Positions 39,389-49,951 of a stretch of DNA of 64,000 nt are shown in pieces. The notes beneath the pieces were generated by a model. The model did not search any database and was not told the DNA's origin. It worked only from the letters and a program-made list of their open reading frames with translations. Numbering within the stretch: the first letter of the stretch is position 1; each line of letters begins with the position of its first letter. Source of the stretch: Agrobacterium pusense (GTDB lineage Bacteria; Pseudomonadota; Alphaproteobacteria; Rhizobiales; Rhizobiaceae); assembly GCF_900102105.1 (NCBI RefSeq), contig NZ_FNBB01000007.1, positions 62,001 to 126,000 on the forward strand. Reading direction: 5' to 3'. A program made the translations under genes and the position numbers.

Positions 39389-41896
39389 TCACTTCTTCTT
39401 CGGTACCTTCGGTACGGCGTTGGCCTTGCGCCGCGGCTTTTCGGCATCGTCGGACTTGTCAGCTTCGGCGACGAGGACATCCGCCTCTTCCTTCGCTTTA
39501 GCAGCCTTGGAAGATGTTTTCGCCTTTGCCTTGCCCGGGGACTTCGCCGCCTTGAGTTCGGCTTCCGGCTGCGGCTTGACGGGTGCGGTCTCCGGCAGAA
39601 CCTCGAGTATGAGGCCATCGGCACCGTCATCCTTCTTGCCGACGGTGACGCTGACGACGCCGCCCTTCTTCAGCTTGCCAAAGAGAATTTCATTGGCGAG
39701 CGGCTTCTTGATGTTCTCCTGAATCACACGAGACAGAGGCCGAGCGCCCATCTTCTCGTCGTAACCCTTCTCCGCCAGCCAGGAGATCGCATCTTCATGC
39801 AGATCGAAGGTGACGTTGCGCTCGGAGAGCTGGGTTTCCAGCTGCATGACGAACTTCTGCACGACCTTGTGGATAACGGCGGTCGGCAGCGGCGAGAACG
39901 GAATGATCGCATCCAGACGGTTGCGGAACTCCGGCGTGAACAGGCGGTTGATCGCCTCTTCATCTTCACCAGTGCGGCGCGAAGAACCGAAACCGATGGC
40001 GGATTTCGCCATTTCGGACGCACCCGCATTCGTCGTCATGATAAGGATGACGTTGCGGAAGTCGATCTTCTTGCCGTTATGGTCGGTCAACGAGCCGTGG
40101 TCCATCACCTGCAACAGGATGTTGTAGATGTCAGGATGCGCCTTTTCGATTTCGTCCAGCAGCACCACGGAATGCGGATGCTGATCGACGCCATCGGTCA
40201 GGAGACCACCCTGATCGAAGCCGACATAGCCGGGAGGCGCACCAAGCAGGCGCGACACGGTATGACGTTCCATGTACTCCGACATGTCGAAGCGCAGCAT
40301 CTCGACGCCGAGCGAGGCGGCAAGCTGCTTGGCCACTTCCGTCTTGCCCACGCCTGTCGGGCCCGAGAAGACATAGGAGCCAATCGGCTTGTTCGGTTCG
40401 CGCAGACCGGCACGGGCCAGCTTGATGGCCGTGGCAAGCGCCTCGATGGCGATGTCCTGACCATAAACGACGGAGCGCAGTTCCTTTTCGAGGTTGGCGA
40501 GAACCATCTCGTCATCCTTGGACACCGTCTTCGCGGGAATACGAGCCATCGTCGCGATGGTGGCCTCGATTTCCCGTTCGGTGATCAGCTTGCGACGCTT
40601 GGAAACGGGCAGCAGCATCTGCGCTGCACCGGTTTCGTCAATCACGTCGATCGCCTTGTCCGGCAACTTGCGGTCCGAGATATAGCGGGCCGACAGTTCA
40701 ACGGCAGCCTTGATCGCCTCATTGGAATATCTGAGGTGATGGTAATCCTCGAAATAGGGCTTCAGGCCCTTCATGATCGCGATGGCGTCATCAATCGACG
40801 GCTCATTGACATCGATTTTCTGGAAACGACGCACGAGCGCACGATCCTTCTCGAAGAACTGGCGATATTCCTTGTAGGTGGTCGAACCGATGCAGCGGAT
40901 TGCACCCGACGAAAGCGCAGGCTTCAGCAGGTTAGACGCATCCATCGCGCCGCCGGAGGTCGCGCCCGCACCGATGACGGTGTGGATTTCATCGATGAAC
41001 AGGACCGCGCCCGGGTACTCTTCGAGTTCCTTGACGACCTGCTTCAGACGCTCTTCGAAATCACCGCGATAACGGGTGCCCGCCAGCAGCGTGCCCATGT
41101 CGAGCGAAAAGATCGTGTCATTGGCGAGCGCCTCCGGCACTTTGCCTTCCACGATCCGCTTGGCAAGCCCTTCGGCAATCGCCGTCTTGCCGACGCCCGG
41201 ATCGCCCACATAAAGCGGGTTGTTCTTGGAGCGGCGGCAGAGGATCTGGATGGTGCGGTTGACCTCGTCGTGACGGCCGATCAACGGGTCGATCTTACCG
41301 TTTTTCGCCTTTTCATTGAGGTTGACGCAGTAGGCCTTCAAAGCATCCTGCTGCTTCTTGGCGGACGATCCGTCCTCCTCGGGATTGCTGCGGTTCGGCT
41401 TGTTTTCGCTTTCCGGTTCGTCAGCGCCACGCGGCGTGCGCGTCTGGGACGTGCCGGGGCGCTTGCCGATACCGTGAGAGATGTAGTTGACCGCATCGTA
41501 ACGGGTCATTTCCTGTTCCTGCAGGAAATAGGCAGCATGGCTCTCGCGCTCGGCGAAAATCGCCACAAGCACGTTTGCGCCGGTCACTTCCTCGCGGCCG
41601 GATGACTGAACATGGATCACGGCGCGCTGAATGACGCGCTGGAAGCCGGATGTGGGTTTGGAATCCTCGTCGTAACCGGTGACGAGGTTGGTCAATTCAT
41701 TGTCGACGTAATCGCTGACAGTCTTGCGAAGGGCATCGAGATCGACGTTGCAGGCGCCCATGACGGCTGCGGCATCCGCGTCGTCGATCAGCGCCAGAAG
41801 GAGATGTTCGAGCGTCGCATATTCGTGGTGACGCTCATTTGCAAAGGTCAGTGCCTGGTGCAGCGCCTTCTCGAGACTCGGGGAAAAAGTTGGCAC
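39389..41896 (-). CDS. clpA: ATP-dependent Clp protease ATP-binding subunit ClpA
   Basis: AAA+ unfoldase that feeds substrates into ClpP, 835 aa. The N domain (about 1-145; [20 protein letters not shown]) docks ClpS. The first ATPase module has Walker [14 protein letters not shown], and the second has [14 protein letters not shown] ClpP-binding loop of the IGF type (KSAIGFGSS) is present. It is longer than E. coli ClpA because of a Lys/Ala-rich C-terminal tail of about 65 residues after the conserved end. It starts 10 nt after clpS. Confidence 0.97.
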   Translation of the reverse strand: MPTFSPSLEKALHQALTFANERHHEYATLEHLLLALIDDADAAAVMGACNVDLDALRKTVSDYVDNELTNLVTGYDEDSKPTSGFQRVIQRAVIHVQSSGREEVTGANVLVAIFAERESHAAYFLQEQEMTRYDAVNYISHGIGKRPGTSQTRTPRGADEPESENKPNRSNPEEDGSSAKKQQDALKAYCVNLNEKAKNGKIDPLIGRHDEVNRTIQILCRRSKNNPLYVGDPGVGKTAIAEGLAKRIVEGKVPEALANDTIFSLDMGTLLAGTRYRGDFEERLKQVVKELEEYPGAVLFIDEIHTVIGAGATSGGAMDASNLLKPALSSGAIRCIGSTTYKEYRQFFEKDRALVRRFQKIDVNEPSIDDAIAIMKGLKPYFEDYHHLRYSNEAIKAAVELSARYISDRKLPDKAIDVIDETGAAQMLLPVSKRRKLITEREIEATIATMARIPAKTVSKDDEMVLANLEKELRSVVYGQDIAIEALATAIKLARAGLREPNKPIGSYVFSGPTGVGKTEVAKQLAASLGVEMLRFDMSEYMERHTVSRLLGAPPGYVGFDQGGLLTDGVDQHPHSVVLLDEIEKAHPDIYNILLQVMDHGSLTDHNGKKIDFRNVILIMTTNAGASEMAKSAIGFGSSRRTGEDEEAINRLFTPEFRNRLDAIIPFSPLPTAVIHKVVQKFVMQLETQLSERNVTFDLHEDAISWLAEKGYDEKMGARPLSRVIQENIKKPLANEILFGKLKKGGVVSVTVGKKDDGADGLILEVLPETAPVKPQPEAELKAAKSPGKAKAKTSSKAAKAKEEADVLVAEADKSDDAEKPRRKANAVPKVPKKK

Positions 41897-41906
41897 GTTG
41901 CGATCC

Positions 41907-42263
41907 TCATTTCTTTTCCATGACGCACTGCAGCGGATGCTGGTGCTGTCGGGCGAAATCCATGACCTGGCTTACTTTCGTCTCTGCGACCTCATATGTA
42001 AACACCCCGCATTCGCCTACGCCGTGCTGGTGCACGTGCAGCATGATGCGGGTTGCCGCTTCACGATCTTTCTGGAAAAACCGTTCCAGAATGTGAATGA
42101 CGAATTCCATGGGAGTGTAGTCGTCATTCAGTAAAAGAACACGGTACAAATTCGGTCTTTTCGTCTTCGGCTTAACGCGGGTGATAACAGACGTTCCACG
42201 GTTGGTACCGCCCCCGTCTTCCCCTTCGCCCTCGCCCTGCATGTAGATCGGCTTAGCGATCAT
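41907..42263 (-). CDS. clpS: ClpS adaptor protein
   Basis: N-degron adaptor that hands substrates to ClpA, 118 aa. A disordered N terminus (about 1-35, Gly/Lys-rich) is followed by the ClpS core: [20 protein letters not shown], then [20 protein letters not shown], with the pocket residues for bulky N-terminal residues in the usual places. It is the first gene of the clpS-clpA operon. Confidence 0.96.
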   Translation of the reverse strand: MIAKPIYMQGEGEGEDGGGTNRGTSVITRVKPKTKRPNLYRVLLLNDDYTPMEFVIHILERFFQKDREAATRIMLHVHQHGVGECGVFTYEVAETKVSQVMDFARQHQHPLQCVMEKK

Positions 42264-42547
42264 CTTTCATCATTCTCCAAACTGTTCTCAAACCGACAGC
42301 TGATTGCCAGGAGGGAGAACTTCGCCTCTCCATATTTAGGTCGTTAAGAAGCGATTTTAAGCCCCTTGCGCGACGGTGCAATCACTATTGCGTTTGCGAA
42401 GAGGCAAACCTCGCGAAAAGTGCGGGATATGAGAGGTAACCGAAGTCCGAGAAGACATACCTCGCCCGCACGGGCGCGCCTTCGCGCCAAATGCGGACGG
42501 CTGCGACAGGCGACGGCACCGCCGAATTCGGTTCGACGGCGCCGGTC
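42264..42547. other. clpS-cckA intergenic region
   Basis: The 284 bases between the cckA end and the clpS start contain the clpS promoter area and possibly the cckA terminator. Short GC-rich inverted repeats are seen near 42465-42490 without a U-tract. I see no gene or RNA here. Confidence 0.4.
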
Positions 42548-45136
42548 TCACTCCTTGTCGTCGAGCATTTCGCGCACGGCGATGGCAAGCTGCTTCAACG
42601 AGAAGGGTTTGGGCAGGAAACCGAACTTGGCATCAGCCGGCAGGTTTTTCGCGAAGGCGTCCTCGGCATAACCTGAAACGAAGATGAATTTCAGGTCTGG
42701 ATAGGATTTGCGCAGCTCTCTCAGCAGCGACGGGCCGTCCATCTCAGGCATCACGACGTCGGAAACGACGATATCGACCTTGCCTTCCAGTTCCTCCATC
42801 ACCTCCAGCGCCTCTGTGCCGGAGCCTGCCTCGTGCACGGTGTAGCCGCGCGTTTCCAGCATGCGCTTGCCGCCACGCCGCACCGCCTCTTCGTCCTCCA
42901 CCAGCAGCACGACGGCGGATTTGCCTGTCAGGTCCAGCGGCTCCTCCTTCACCGGCTCGGCCGCGGCGACCGGCGCAAGCGCCGCCTCGCCTAGCTGCTG
43001 TCCAGTGCCGGGAACCGCCTCCACCATGTGGCGCGGCAGGTAGATGCGGAAGGCCGTTCCCTTACCCACTTCCGATTCGGGATAAATATAGCCGCCGGAC
43101 TGTTTGACGATGCCGTAGACCATCGACAGCCCGAGGCCCGTGCCCTTGCCCACTTCCTTGGTGGTGAAGAACGGTTCGAAAATCTTGTCCATGATCTCCG
43201 GCGGGATGCCCGTGCCGTTATCGGCAACTTCCACCATCACCATGTCCTCGGCCGGGAATTCGGGACGGCCGAGCGCGGCGATCTCTTCTGCGTCGACGTT
43301 GCGTGTCCTGATAGTGATCTTGCCGCCATCGGGCATGGCGTCGCGTGCATTGACGCAGAGATTGATGAGCACCTGCTCGAACTGCGACAGGTCTGTTTTC
43401 ACCGGCCACAGGTCCCGGCCATAATCGACCTCCAGCTTGACATTGGTGCCGGAAATCAGCCTGTCCACCAGCATGCGCAGATCGCCGATCACATCCGTCA
43501 GGTTGAGGATTGCCGGGCGCATGGTCTGCTTGCGCGAGAATGCCAGAAGCTGGCGCACCAGTACGGCGGCGCGGTTGGCGTTTCGCTTGATCTCCATCAG
43601 ATCGGCGAAGCTCGGATCGGCCGGACGCGCCTGCAAGAGCAGATGGTCGGACGACAGCAGGATGGCGGTCAACACGTTGTTGAAATCGTGGGCGATGCCG
43701 CCTGCGAGCGTGCCCACCGCGTTCATCTTCTGCGTCTGCGCCATCTGGGTTTCGAGCGCCTTCTGCTCGGTCACCTCTATCGCATAGACGATTGCCACCT
43801 CTTCCGGCGCCTCGTCGTCCTGGTCGATGACGGCATTGACGTAGAAACGGAAATGCCTCGTCTCGTCGCTCGGATGGCGGGAATCGAAGGGCGCGATATC
43901 GCCCTGACGGTCCTTGGCCTCGGCGAGCGCCTGTTCAAGGCGCGGCTTTTCATTGTCGTGAAGGACTGTCTCGAGTGCCACGCCGCGATCAATATCGTCG
44001 CGCCCGACAACGCCGGAGAACAGCTTGAGGAAAGGCGCATTGATGCGCAGGATGCGTCCATCGCCGTCAAGCGAGGCAATCGCCATCGGCGTATTGTTGA
44101 AAAAGCGCGTGAAGCGCATGGCGGAGGAAGATTCGGTATCCTCCTGCCCCTTGGGCCGCATCAGGACGATGGTACGGCTCTCACCCGGCGCGCCGTCCTT
44201 TGCGGTGACCTGGTGGACGAGGCGGGCCGGCATGCTCTGGCCGTTCACCCGGCGCATGTCGAGATCGAGGATTTCGGTGCGCTTTGCTGAACCCTGGGGC
44301 TGGACGGATTCGATCAGCGCCATGCCCTCGCCGGCGACGATGTCCGAGACCGTCATCGAGCCTGGCGAAAACTGTGCGAGATCGATGCCGAGCCATTCCG
44401 ACAGAGTGGCGTTCAGATAAACGATCTCACCCTTGCGACCGGCGGAAAAGAAACCGGCCGGCGCGTGGTCGAGGTAATCGATGGCATTCTGCAATTCGCG
44501 GAAAAAGCGCTCCTGATCTTCGCGCTCTGGCGTGATATCGGCAATCTGGAAGACATGCAGCCCCTCGCCGCCCGAATCCTTCAGCACCCTGCCCTTCAGC
44601 CTGTACCAGTGTGGCCCCGCATTGGAATCCTCGCCCAGCGGTTTCAGCAGGCGAAATTCTTCGTAGCCGTCGCGGCCTTCGCGCAGCATGTTGATGAGAC
44701 GGTAAAGAGCCTCCGTCGCTTCCCGGCTGCGCGACAGCAATGTTTCAAGACTCTGGATATCGCTCGCCTTGGTGGTGCCGCTCATCCTGCAATAGGTGGC
44801 GTTGGCATAAACCATATGCCCCTTGGCATCTGTTATCAGCGTACCATCGGGGTGGGCAGAGAGAAACCGGCGTGCAAGCCCATCCGATTGCGATTGCGGC
44901 ATCACCTCAATGAAACCGATGATCGACGACACCAGAAAGAAAATGCCCATCATGGCCAGCACACCAAGAATGCCGAGCACGATTTCGTTTTCGAGAGAAT
45001 CCTTGAAATAGACAAAGGCGGCGGCAGCGGCGATCAGCACCAGCGCCAGCAGCAGAATGCGCAACACCGTGCCGGAACGGGCACGCCTGTCCACCAGCGG
45101 AAGGTCGTTGTCGCTTGTCTCGCGCACCCGTGTCAT
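42548..45136 (-). CDS. cckA: CckA, hybrid cell-cycle histidine kinase
   Basis: Inner-membrane sensor kinase of the CckA-ChpT-CtrA phosphorelay, 862 aa. There are two N-terminal transmembrane helices (about 25-75), then tandem PAS-type domains (about 85-460). The phospho-acceptor His is near residue 483 in [17 protein letters not shown], and the ATPase domain has N and G boxes ([40 protein letters not shown]). A receiver domain at the end has phospho-Asp near 793 ([12 protein letters not shown]). I start at the ATG at 45136 with GAGG upstream, although the frame extends to a TTG at 45286. Confidence 0.95.
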   Translation of the reverse strand: MTRVRETSDNDLPLVDRRARSGTVLRILLLALVLIAAAAAFVYFKDSLENEIVLGILGVLAMMGIFFLVSSIIGFIEVMPQSQSDGLARRFLSAHPDGTLITDAKGHMVYANATYCRMSGTTKASDIQSLETLLSRSREATEALYRLINMLREGRDGYEEFRLLKPLGEDSNAGPHWYRLKGRVLKDSGGEGLHVFQIADITPEREDQERFFRELQNAIDYLDHAPAGFFSAGRKGEIVYLNATLSEWLGIDLAQFSPGSMTVSDIVAGEGMALIESVQPQGSAKRTEILDLDMRRVNGQSMPARLVHQVTAKDGAPGESRTIVLMRPKGQEDTESSSAMRFTRFFNNTPMAIASLDGDGRILRINAPFLKLFSGVVGRDDIDRGVALETVLHDNEKPRLEQALAEAKDRQGDIAPFDSRHPSDETRHFRFYVNAVIDQDDEAPEEVAIVYAIEVTEQKALETQMAQTQKMNAVGTLAGGIAHDFNNVLTAILLSSDHLLLQARPADPSFADLMEIKRNANRAAVLVRQLLAFSRKQTMRPAILNLTDVIGDLRMLVDRLISGTNVKLEVDYGRDLWPVKTDLSQFEQVLINLCVNARDAMPDGGKITIRTRNVDAEEIAALGRPEFPAEDMVMVEVADNGTGIPPEIMDKIFEPFFTTKEVGKGTGLGLSMVYGIVKQSGGYIYPESEVGKGTAFRIYLPRHMVEAVPGTGQQLGEAALAPVAAAEPVKEEPLDLTGKSAVVLLVEDEEAVRRGGKRMLETRGYTVHEAGSGTEALEVMEELEGKVDIVVSDVVMPEMDGPSLLRELRKSYPDLKFIFVSGYAEDAFAKNLPADAKFGFLPKPFSLKQLAIAVREMLDDKE

Positions 45137-45309
45137 CTTGGCCTCGCAGTCGTGCAGGTCGTCATTCGAACAGTCCCGCACTCCAGACGGAATCGGGCAG
45201 CAGAATTTCTTGTAGCAACTCGCTCGACCCTCAAAAAGCTCCGCAGCGACACAAAGGCTTAAAACGCACAGCGAAAACGGCTTCAAAGCCGCATATCAGC
45301 CTCAAAAGA

Positions 45310-45561
45310 CTAATGGCGCGTGCAGGTGAGTTCCCTCACCTGGCATTGGATCCGCGGTGCGGAGCACTCAATCCTGCCGTCACTGATGGTGCAGACCGAA
45401 CATCCATCGGTAAAGTCCACACACGATGGGTTGTCCCGAACGAACTCATCCATCGTGAAAACCTTGCCTGGGGCCTTATCATCCGCCGCTGCCGAACAGG
45501 AAATCAACAGGGCGGCAGTGCAGCGCCTCAGTACGGGTCCGACGAGACGGGATCGAAACAT
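45310..45561 (-). CDS. small Cys-rich secreted protein, unknown
   Basis: An 83-aa protein that I do not recognise. A signal peptide is likely (about 1-26; basic start MFRSR, hydrophobic core, SCSAAA cleavage region), and a small lipoprotein is an alternative. The mature part has six Cys (PSC, DGC, SVC, IEC, IQC, LTC), suggesting a disulphide-knitted periplasmic or secreted domain. GGGAGC precedes the ATG at a usable distance. It lies between cckA and a divergent gene. Confidence 0.7.
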   Translation of the reverse strand: MFRSRLVGPVLRRCTAALLISCSAAADDKAPGKVFTMDEFVRDNPSCVDFTDGCSVCTISDGRIECSAPRIQCQVRELTCTRH

Positions 45562-45804
45562 GGCAAGCGCTCCCTTCTATTGGACGAATTGCAACTTTCG
45601 CTCTCGCCCAGCATTGAAGGACGAGATGTGGCGCTTTGGTGGCGCCGTTGCCATCGATAAGGCGATGCCCTTGCTGAAATGAATAAACCTTGTGTTGCGC
45701 CTAAAAAAATCGTCTTTTCGTGCTTGATGTTCACATTATAAGAACCACGGCAATATTAATTGCCCAAGAAATTAAAAAGCCAAAAATCTGAAGGGATGAT
45801 CTCC

Positions 45805-47043
45805 ATGATGGAAGATTTTATCGGCACCTATGGAAACCGTCTCATCGTCGCCGTCGTCGGTGTGGGTGTGGCCCTCCTCGTTCTGGCGATTGCTCTGTGG
45901 ATCCTGCGCAGACGAAGCGGTTCGGCGCCCTTTATCCGCGGCGGCCGCAACCGGCAGCCACGTTTGCAGGTGCTTGACGCCACAGCCGTCGATGCGCGCC
46001 GTCGCCTCGTGCTGGTGCGGCGCGACAATGTCGAGCATCTGGTCATGATCGGCGGCCCAACCGATATCGTCATCGAGAGCGGCATAGGCGCGATCCCGAT
46101 CGTCAGGGATGTGCAGGAGCCGGAACTCAAGGCGCTCCCGCGTCAGGAAAGCGAGCCGAAAAGGACCGAGCCTTCCATCTCACCGGAACGCCGCGCCGTG
46201 CTGCCGCAGCAGCAACCGTCTCAAGCCCCTGCGCCCGCTCCGATGGCGGAGGAGCCGGTGAAGCAGCCACAACGGCCGGAACCGCCCGCTCAAGCCCAAC
46301 GTCCCGCGCCGACAGCAGCGGCAGCACCACCGTCGCCGCGCCCGGCAACGCCACCGCCGCCTGCGTCCCCGCCTCCGACGGCGCGTGAATCCGCCGCGCC
46401 GGCAAGACCTGCACCTTCCGAGCGGGAGGCGGCCCGTCCTGCCCCGCCGCCAATACCGGTGACCGTAGCCGCCGCCGGCGCGACCGTTCTGCCCGTCGCC
46501 GCCGCGTCACTCCCCATCGCCCCGGAGCGGCCGGAGTTTAAGCGGGCCGAACCCTCGGCACCCGCCCCCGCACCGGTTGCGCCGCCGATCCCGGCCCAGG
46601 GACCTATAGAGGCAAAGACGGCAGAGGGCGGGCCTGCGGACGTTGCGCCGCCCGTTTTCGCTGCGCGCGAGCCGGTGATCAATCAATCCATCGCAGCCGA
46701 TTTTCTCGACGCTGCGCGGGAGCGGGTTCTTCCCGGTATGAGCCCGGCGGCGAGCGCACCGTCTGTCCCGTTCCCACCCAAGCCTGAGAATCCGGCTGTC
46801 GCCGCCAATGACACCGAGCCGAAATTTTCAGACGAGCTGGCCAGCGATTTCGAGAGCTTCCTCGAAGCCGAGATCGCCAAAAGCAAGGAAGCCGATAGTG
46901 ACCCGGCCACTTTCCCCGTAGCGGAAAAGCAGGCAAAACCGCAGCCGGCCACGCCACCAGTCACCGGCGCATCACCGGATGGTGACGTCCAGAAGGAAAT
47001 GGCACGCATCTTCGGTGAGCTTTCGGTGACCCGCGACCGCTGA
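45805..47043 (+). CDS. FliO-domain membrane protein with long Pro/Ala-rich tail
   Basis: A protein of about 412 aa. One N-terminal transmembrane helix (about 12-36) is followed by a basic stretch and a compact domain (RLQVLDATAVDARRRLVLVR, then DNVEHLVMIGGPTDIVIESG) that matches the FliO family of flagellar export accessory proteins. From about residue 110 to 300 it is a low-complexity Pro/Ala/Glu linker, and the last 100 residues are acidic. No flagellar gene is nearby, so a flagellar role is not certain. The ATG at 45805 has AAGGG nine bases upstream; a TTG at 45760 is an unlikely alternative. Confidence 0.75.
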   Translation: MMEDFIGTYGNRLIVAVVGVGVALLVLAIALWILRRRSGSAPFIRGGRNRQPRLQVLDATAVDARRRLVLVRRDNVEHLVMIGGPTDIVIESGIGAIPIVRDVQEPELKALPRQESEPKRTEPSISPERRAVLPQQQPSQAPAPAPMAEEPVKQPQRPEPPAQAQRPAPTAAAAPPSPRPATPPPPASPPPTARESAAPARPAPSEREAARPAPPPIPVTVAAAGATVLPVAAASLPIAPERPEFKRAEPSAPAPAPVAPPIPAQGPIEAKTAEGGPADVAPPVFAAREPVINQSIAADFLDAARERVLPGMSPAASAPSVPFPPKPENPAVAANDTEPKFSDELASDFESFLEAEIAKSKEADSDPATFPVAEKQAKPQPATPPVTGASPDGDVQKEMARIFGELSVTRDR

Positions 47044-47080
47044 AGGGACGAATTTACCCAGCAGAGGCTATTGCATAAAA

Positions 47081-47108
47081 AAGGGCACGGAAGCGTTTCC
47101 GTGCCCTT
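47081..47108. terminator. bidirectional terminator between convergent genes
   Basis: A 12-bp perfect stem AAGGGCACGGAA/TTCCGTGCCCTT with a GCGT loop, preceded by A residues and followed by GTTCTTTT. It lies between the FliO-domain gene and the convergent dksA, and can serve both. Confidence 0.93.
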
Positions 47109-47146
47109 GTTCTTTTATAGCGTCACCGGTCTGACGCGGCTTAGCC

Positions 47147-47566
47147 TTATTCGTCGCGGTAGACTTTTTCGCGACGCTCGTGGCGCTCCTGCGCTTCGAT
47201 GGAGAGGGTCGCAATCGGGCGCGCGTCCAGACGCTTGAGGCCGATGGGCTCGCCTGTTTCCTCGCAATAACCGTAAGTGCCGTCTTCGATCCGCTGAAGG
47301 GCTGCATCGATCTTCGATATCAGCTTGCGCTGACGGTCGCGGGCGCGAAGCTCGATCGCCCGGTCTGTTTCGGAAGAGGCCCGATCCGCAAGATCGGGAT
47401 GGTTGGCGCTTTCTTCGGCGAGATGTCCGAGCGTCTCGCGCGCTTCTCTCAGGATATCGTTTTTCCAGGCTATGAGCTTCGCGCGAAAGTAGGCGCGCTG
47501 GCTGGCATTCATGAACTCATCGTCTTCCGAGAGCACATATTTGCTAAGATCGATCTTCTCACTCAA
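47147..47566 (-). CDS. dksA: DksA family RNA polymerase-binding regulator
   Basis: A 139-aa transcription regulator that binds the RNA polymerase secondary channel and works with ppGpp. The coiled-coil with the DLADRA tip (DxxDxA motif) and the C-terminal globular part YGYCEETGEPIGLKRLDARP are clear. Of the four zinc Cys of E. coli DksA only one remains; the others are Thr, Ser and Ala (CEET ... LSIEAQ). The start is TTG at 47566, chosen because GAGGAG sits seven bases upstream. Confidence 0.93.
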   Translation of the reverse strand: MSEKIDLSKYVLSEDDEFMNASQRAYFRAKLIAWKNDILREARETLGHLAEESANHPDLADRASSETDRAIELRARDRQRKLISKIDAALQRIEDGTYGYCEETGEPIGLKRLDARPIATLSIEAQERHERREKVYRDE

Positions 47567-47835
47567 CGCGATTCTCCTCGAAGAACATCTCAATGCGGCG
47601 GTGTATACTCCAATGATAGTGGCCGGTTCAAGTCTACAGATCAGTTTTCGGGCATTTTTAAAACTGACACAAAAATCATCTAAATGACTAATTTTTATTC
47701 TTTATTCGTATTGAAGCGATCTCTTCTTCAATCACTTCAATGCGACTTACCAACAGGAAAGAGGACTTGCGGTCCTGCAACCCAATCCTGTAGCATTCCG
47801 CCCGTGCCCTGACATTCGAACGCCGGTCCCCGCCC

Positions 47836-48345
47836 TTGACAGCATCTTCCCCGAGCCGAGTTTATCTTCTGCGCCACGCCAAGGCCGCCTGGGCGGCGCC
47901 GGGAGAACGGGATTTCGACCGGGGATTGAACGAGGCCGGCTTTGCCGAGGCGGAGGTCATTGCCGACCTCGCCGCCGACCGCCGCTACCGGCCCGAAGTC
48001 CTCCTGTCTTCCACGGCCGTTCGCTGCCGGCAGACAACGGAGGCCTGGCAAAGGGCCTTCAATGAAGGCATAGACATCTTCTATGTCGATGAGATGTATA
48101 ATGCGCGCAGCGAAACCTATCTCTCCCTTGTCGCCGCTCAGACGGAGGCGCAGTCAGTGATGCTGGTGGGCCATAACCCCACCATGGAGGCAACGCTGGA
48201 AGCGATGATAGGCGAGGACCTGCTGCATGCAGCCCTGCCCTCGGGTTTTCCGACATCGGGCCTCGCGGTTCTGGATCACGACGGCGGTGCCAGCAACGGC
48301 AGAGACCGCTGGCGGCTGATCGATTTCCTCGCACCGGGCAAATAA
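47836..48345 (+). CDS. SixA-like histidine phosphatase family protein
   Basis: A 169-aa member of the histidine phosphatase superfamily. The RHG-type motif is LLRHAKAAW near residue 11, and the second catalytic His is in MLVGHNPTMEA. The sequence fits the SixA subgroup of phosphohistidine phosphatases. The start is TTG at 47836 with no good ribosome site, so the true start is uncertain by a few codons. Confidence 0.88.
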   Translation: MTASSPSRVYLLRHAKAAWAAPGERDFDRGLNEAGFAEAEVIADLAADRRYRPEVLLSSTAVRCRQTTEAWQRAFNEGIDIFYVDEMYNARSETYLSLVAAQTEAQSVMLVGHNPTMEATLEAMIGEDLLHAALPSGFPTSGLAVLDHDGGASNGRDRWRLIDFLAPGK

Positions 48346-48466
48346 TCGCTTCGGCGCGCGATGAATTGCGGAAAGAAGGCGCGCTGAAAATCCGCTGGCG
48401 CGCTTCTTTTTTGGGCAACCGTATCTTCCTATATTGCAGCCGTGACCGTTTAACGCAGCCGGGAAA

Positions 48467-49951
48467 TTGCCATTGCCGCCTTCTCTTACGTCCCTGACAG
48501 ACAGTGCGCTCATTGCGTTCGATAATCTGGCCGACCGCGCGAGTAACCTCACTCACCCCACATTGCGGCTTGGTGTCACCGGCCTTTCGCGGGCGGGCAA
48601 GACGGTTTTCATCTCTTCGCTGGTCCACAATCTTCTCAACGGCGGGCGGCTGCCGCTGTTTGAGGCCATGCGCTCCGGACGCGTTTCTAACGTGCGGCTG
48701 GAGCCGCAGCCGGACGACGCCATTCCCCGTTTCCAATATGAAGATCACATCCAGGCACTGGTGCGCGACCGGCTTTGGCCGGATTCGACGCGGGCGATCT
48801 CAGAACTCAGGATCACGCTGGATTACCAGAGCGCCAGCGGCTGGGGCCGCTGGTTCTCGGCCGGCAAGCTCTCTATCGATATCGTCGATTACCCCGGCGA
48901 ATGGCTGCTCGACCTGCCGCTTCTGTCGCAGGATTACAGGCAATTCAGCGATACCACAGTCTCGCTGGCCGGAAGCGGGGTCCGCGCCGAGCTGGCACAG
49001 GAATGGCTGGCCATCGCCTCTTCGCTCGATATCAACGCGCCCGCCGACGAAATGACGGCCCGACGCTTGGCTGAAAGCTTCGCGGCCTATCTCAAGGCCT
49101 GCAAGTCCGACGAGAGATCGCTGTCCACCCTGCCGCCCGGCCGCTTCCTGATGCCCGGCGATCTGGAAGGGTCGCCCGCGCTGACCTTTGCGCCGCTTCC
49201 CGGCCTGACGGACGAAAAAGCGCCGAAAGGCTCCCTGCGCGCCATGATGGAGCGGCGCTACGACGCCTACAAGTCGATCGTCGTCAAACCTTTCTTCCGC
49301 GAGCATTTCGCCCGCCTCGACCGGCAGATCGTCCTGATCGACACGCTGCAGGCCGTCAATCGCGGTCCGGAAGCCGTTCAGGATCTGGAGCGGGCGCTGG
49401 GCGATGTTCTCGCCTGTTTCCGCCCCGGCACCAACAGCCTGCTGTCGTCGCTGATCGGCCGTCGCATCGACAAGGTGCTGATTGCGGCTACGAAGGCCGA
49501 TCATCTGCATCACGAAAGCCATGACCGGCTGGAGCGCCTGACCCGGCGTCTGGTCGACCGCGCCATCACCACCATCGGAATGAATGGCGCCGGTATCGAA
49601 GTCATGGCGCTGGCTTCGGTTCGCGCCACGAGAGAGGCAAGCGTTCGACAGGATGGCCACGAACTGCCCGTCATCGTGGGCACGCCGATGACCGGCGAAA
49701 CCATCAATGGCGAGACATTTGACGGCAATCGCAAGACAGCGATCTTTCCGGGCGACCTGCCTGACGATCCGGAGCCATTGTTCCGCAGCATAGACCGGGA
49801 TGGCGACAAGGCGACACTACCTGATGTCAATGTCGTGCGTTTTCGACCGCCCAACATTGACGAGCCGGGCAGCGGCGGCATTCGGCTTTCCGTTCCACAT
49901 ATCAGGCTCGACCGCGCCATGCAGTTCCTGTTCGGAGACAAGCTCGCATGA
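48467..49951 (+). CDS. YcjX family (DUF463) putative GTPase
   Basis: A 494-aa predicted P-loop protein. Walker A is GLSRAGKTVFISSLVHNLL (about 40-58), a Walker B-like DIVDYPGEWLLDLPLL follows, and a G4-like TKAD is at about residue 343. Such genes are paired with YcjF genes in proteobacteria, often in stress regulons. Starts at TTG 48467 or 48473 are possible. Its last four bases overlap the next gene (ATGA). Confidence 0.9.
   Translation: MPLPPSLTSLTDSALIAFDNLADRASNLTHPTLRLGVTGLSRAGKTVFISSLVHNLLNGGRLPLFEAMRSGRVSNVRLEPQPDDAIPRFQYEDHIQALVRDRLWPDSTRAISELRITLDYQSASGWGRWFSAGKLSIDIVDYPGEWLLDLPLLSQDYRQFSDTTVSLAGSGVRAELAQEWLAIASSLDINAPADEMTARRLAESFAAYLKACKSDERSLSTLPPGRFLMPGDLEGSPALTFAPLPGLTDEKAPKGSLRAMMERRYDAYKSIVVKPFFREHFARLDRQIVLIDTLQAVNRGPEAVQDLERALGDVLACFRPGTNSLLSSLIGRRIDKVLIAATKADHLHHESHDRLERLTRRLVDRAITTIGMNGAGIEVMALASVRATREASVRQDGHELPVIVGTPMTGETINGETFDGNRKTAIFPGDLPDDPEPLFRSIDRDGDKATLPDVNVVRFRPPNIDEPGSGGIRLSVPHIRLDRAMQFLFGDKLA

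Noticed and set aside
39797-41605. 602-codon open frame opposite clpA
   Set aside because: clpA is a clear full-length gene. The antisense frame is His/Arg/Asp-rich with no domain, and is typical GC-rich shadow coding.
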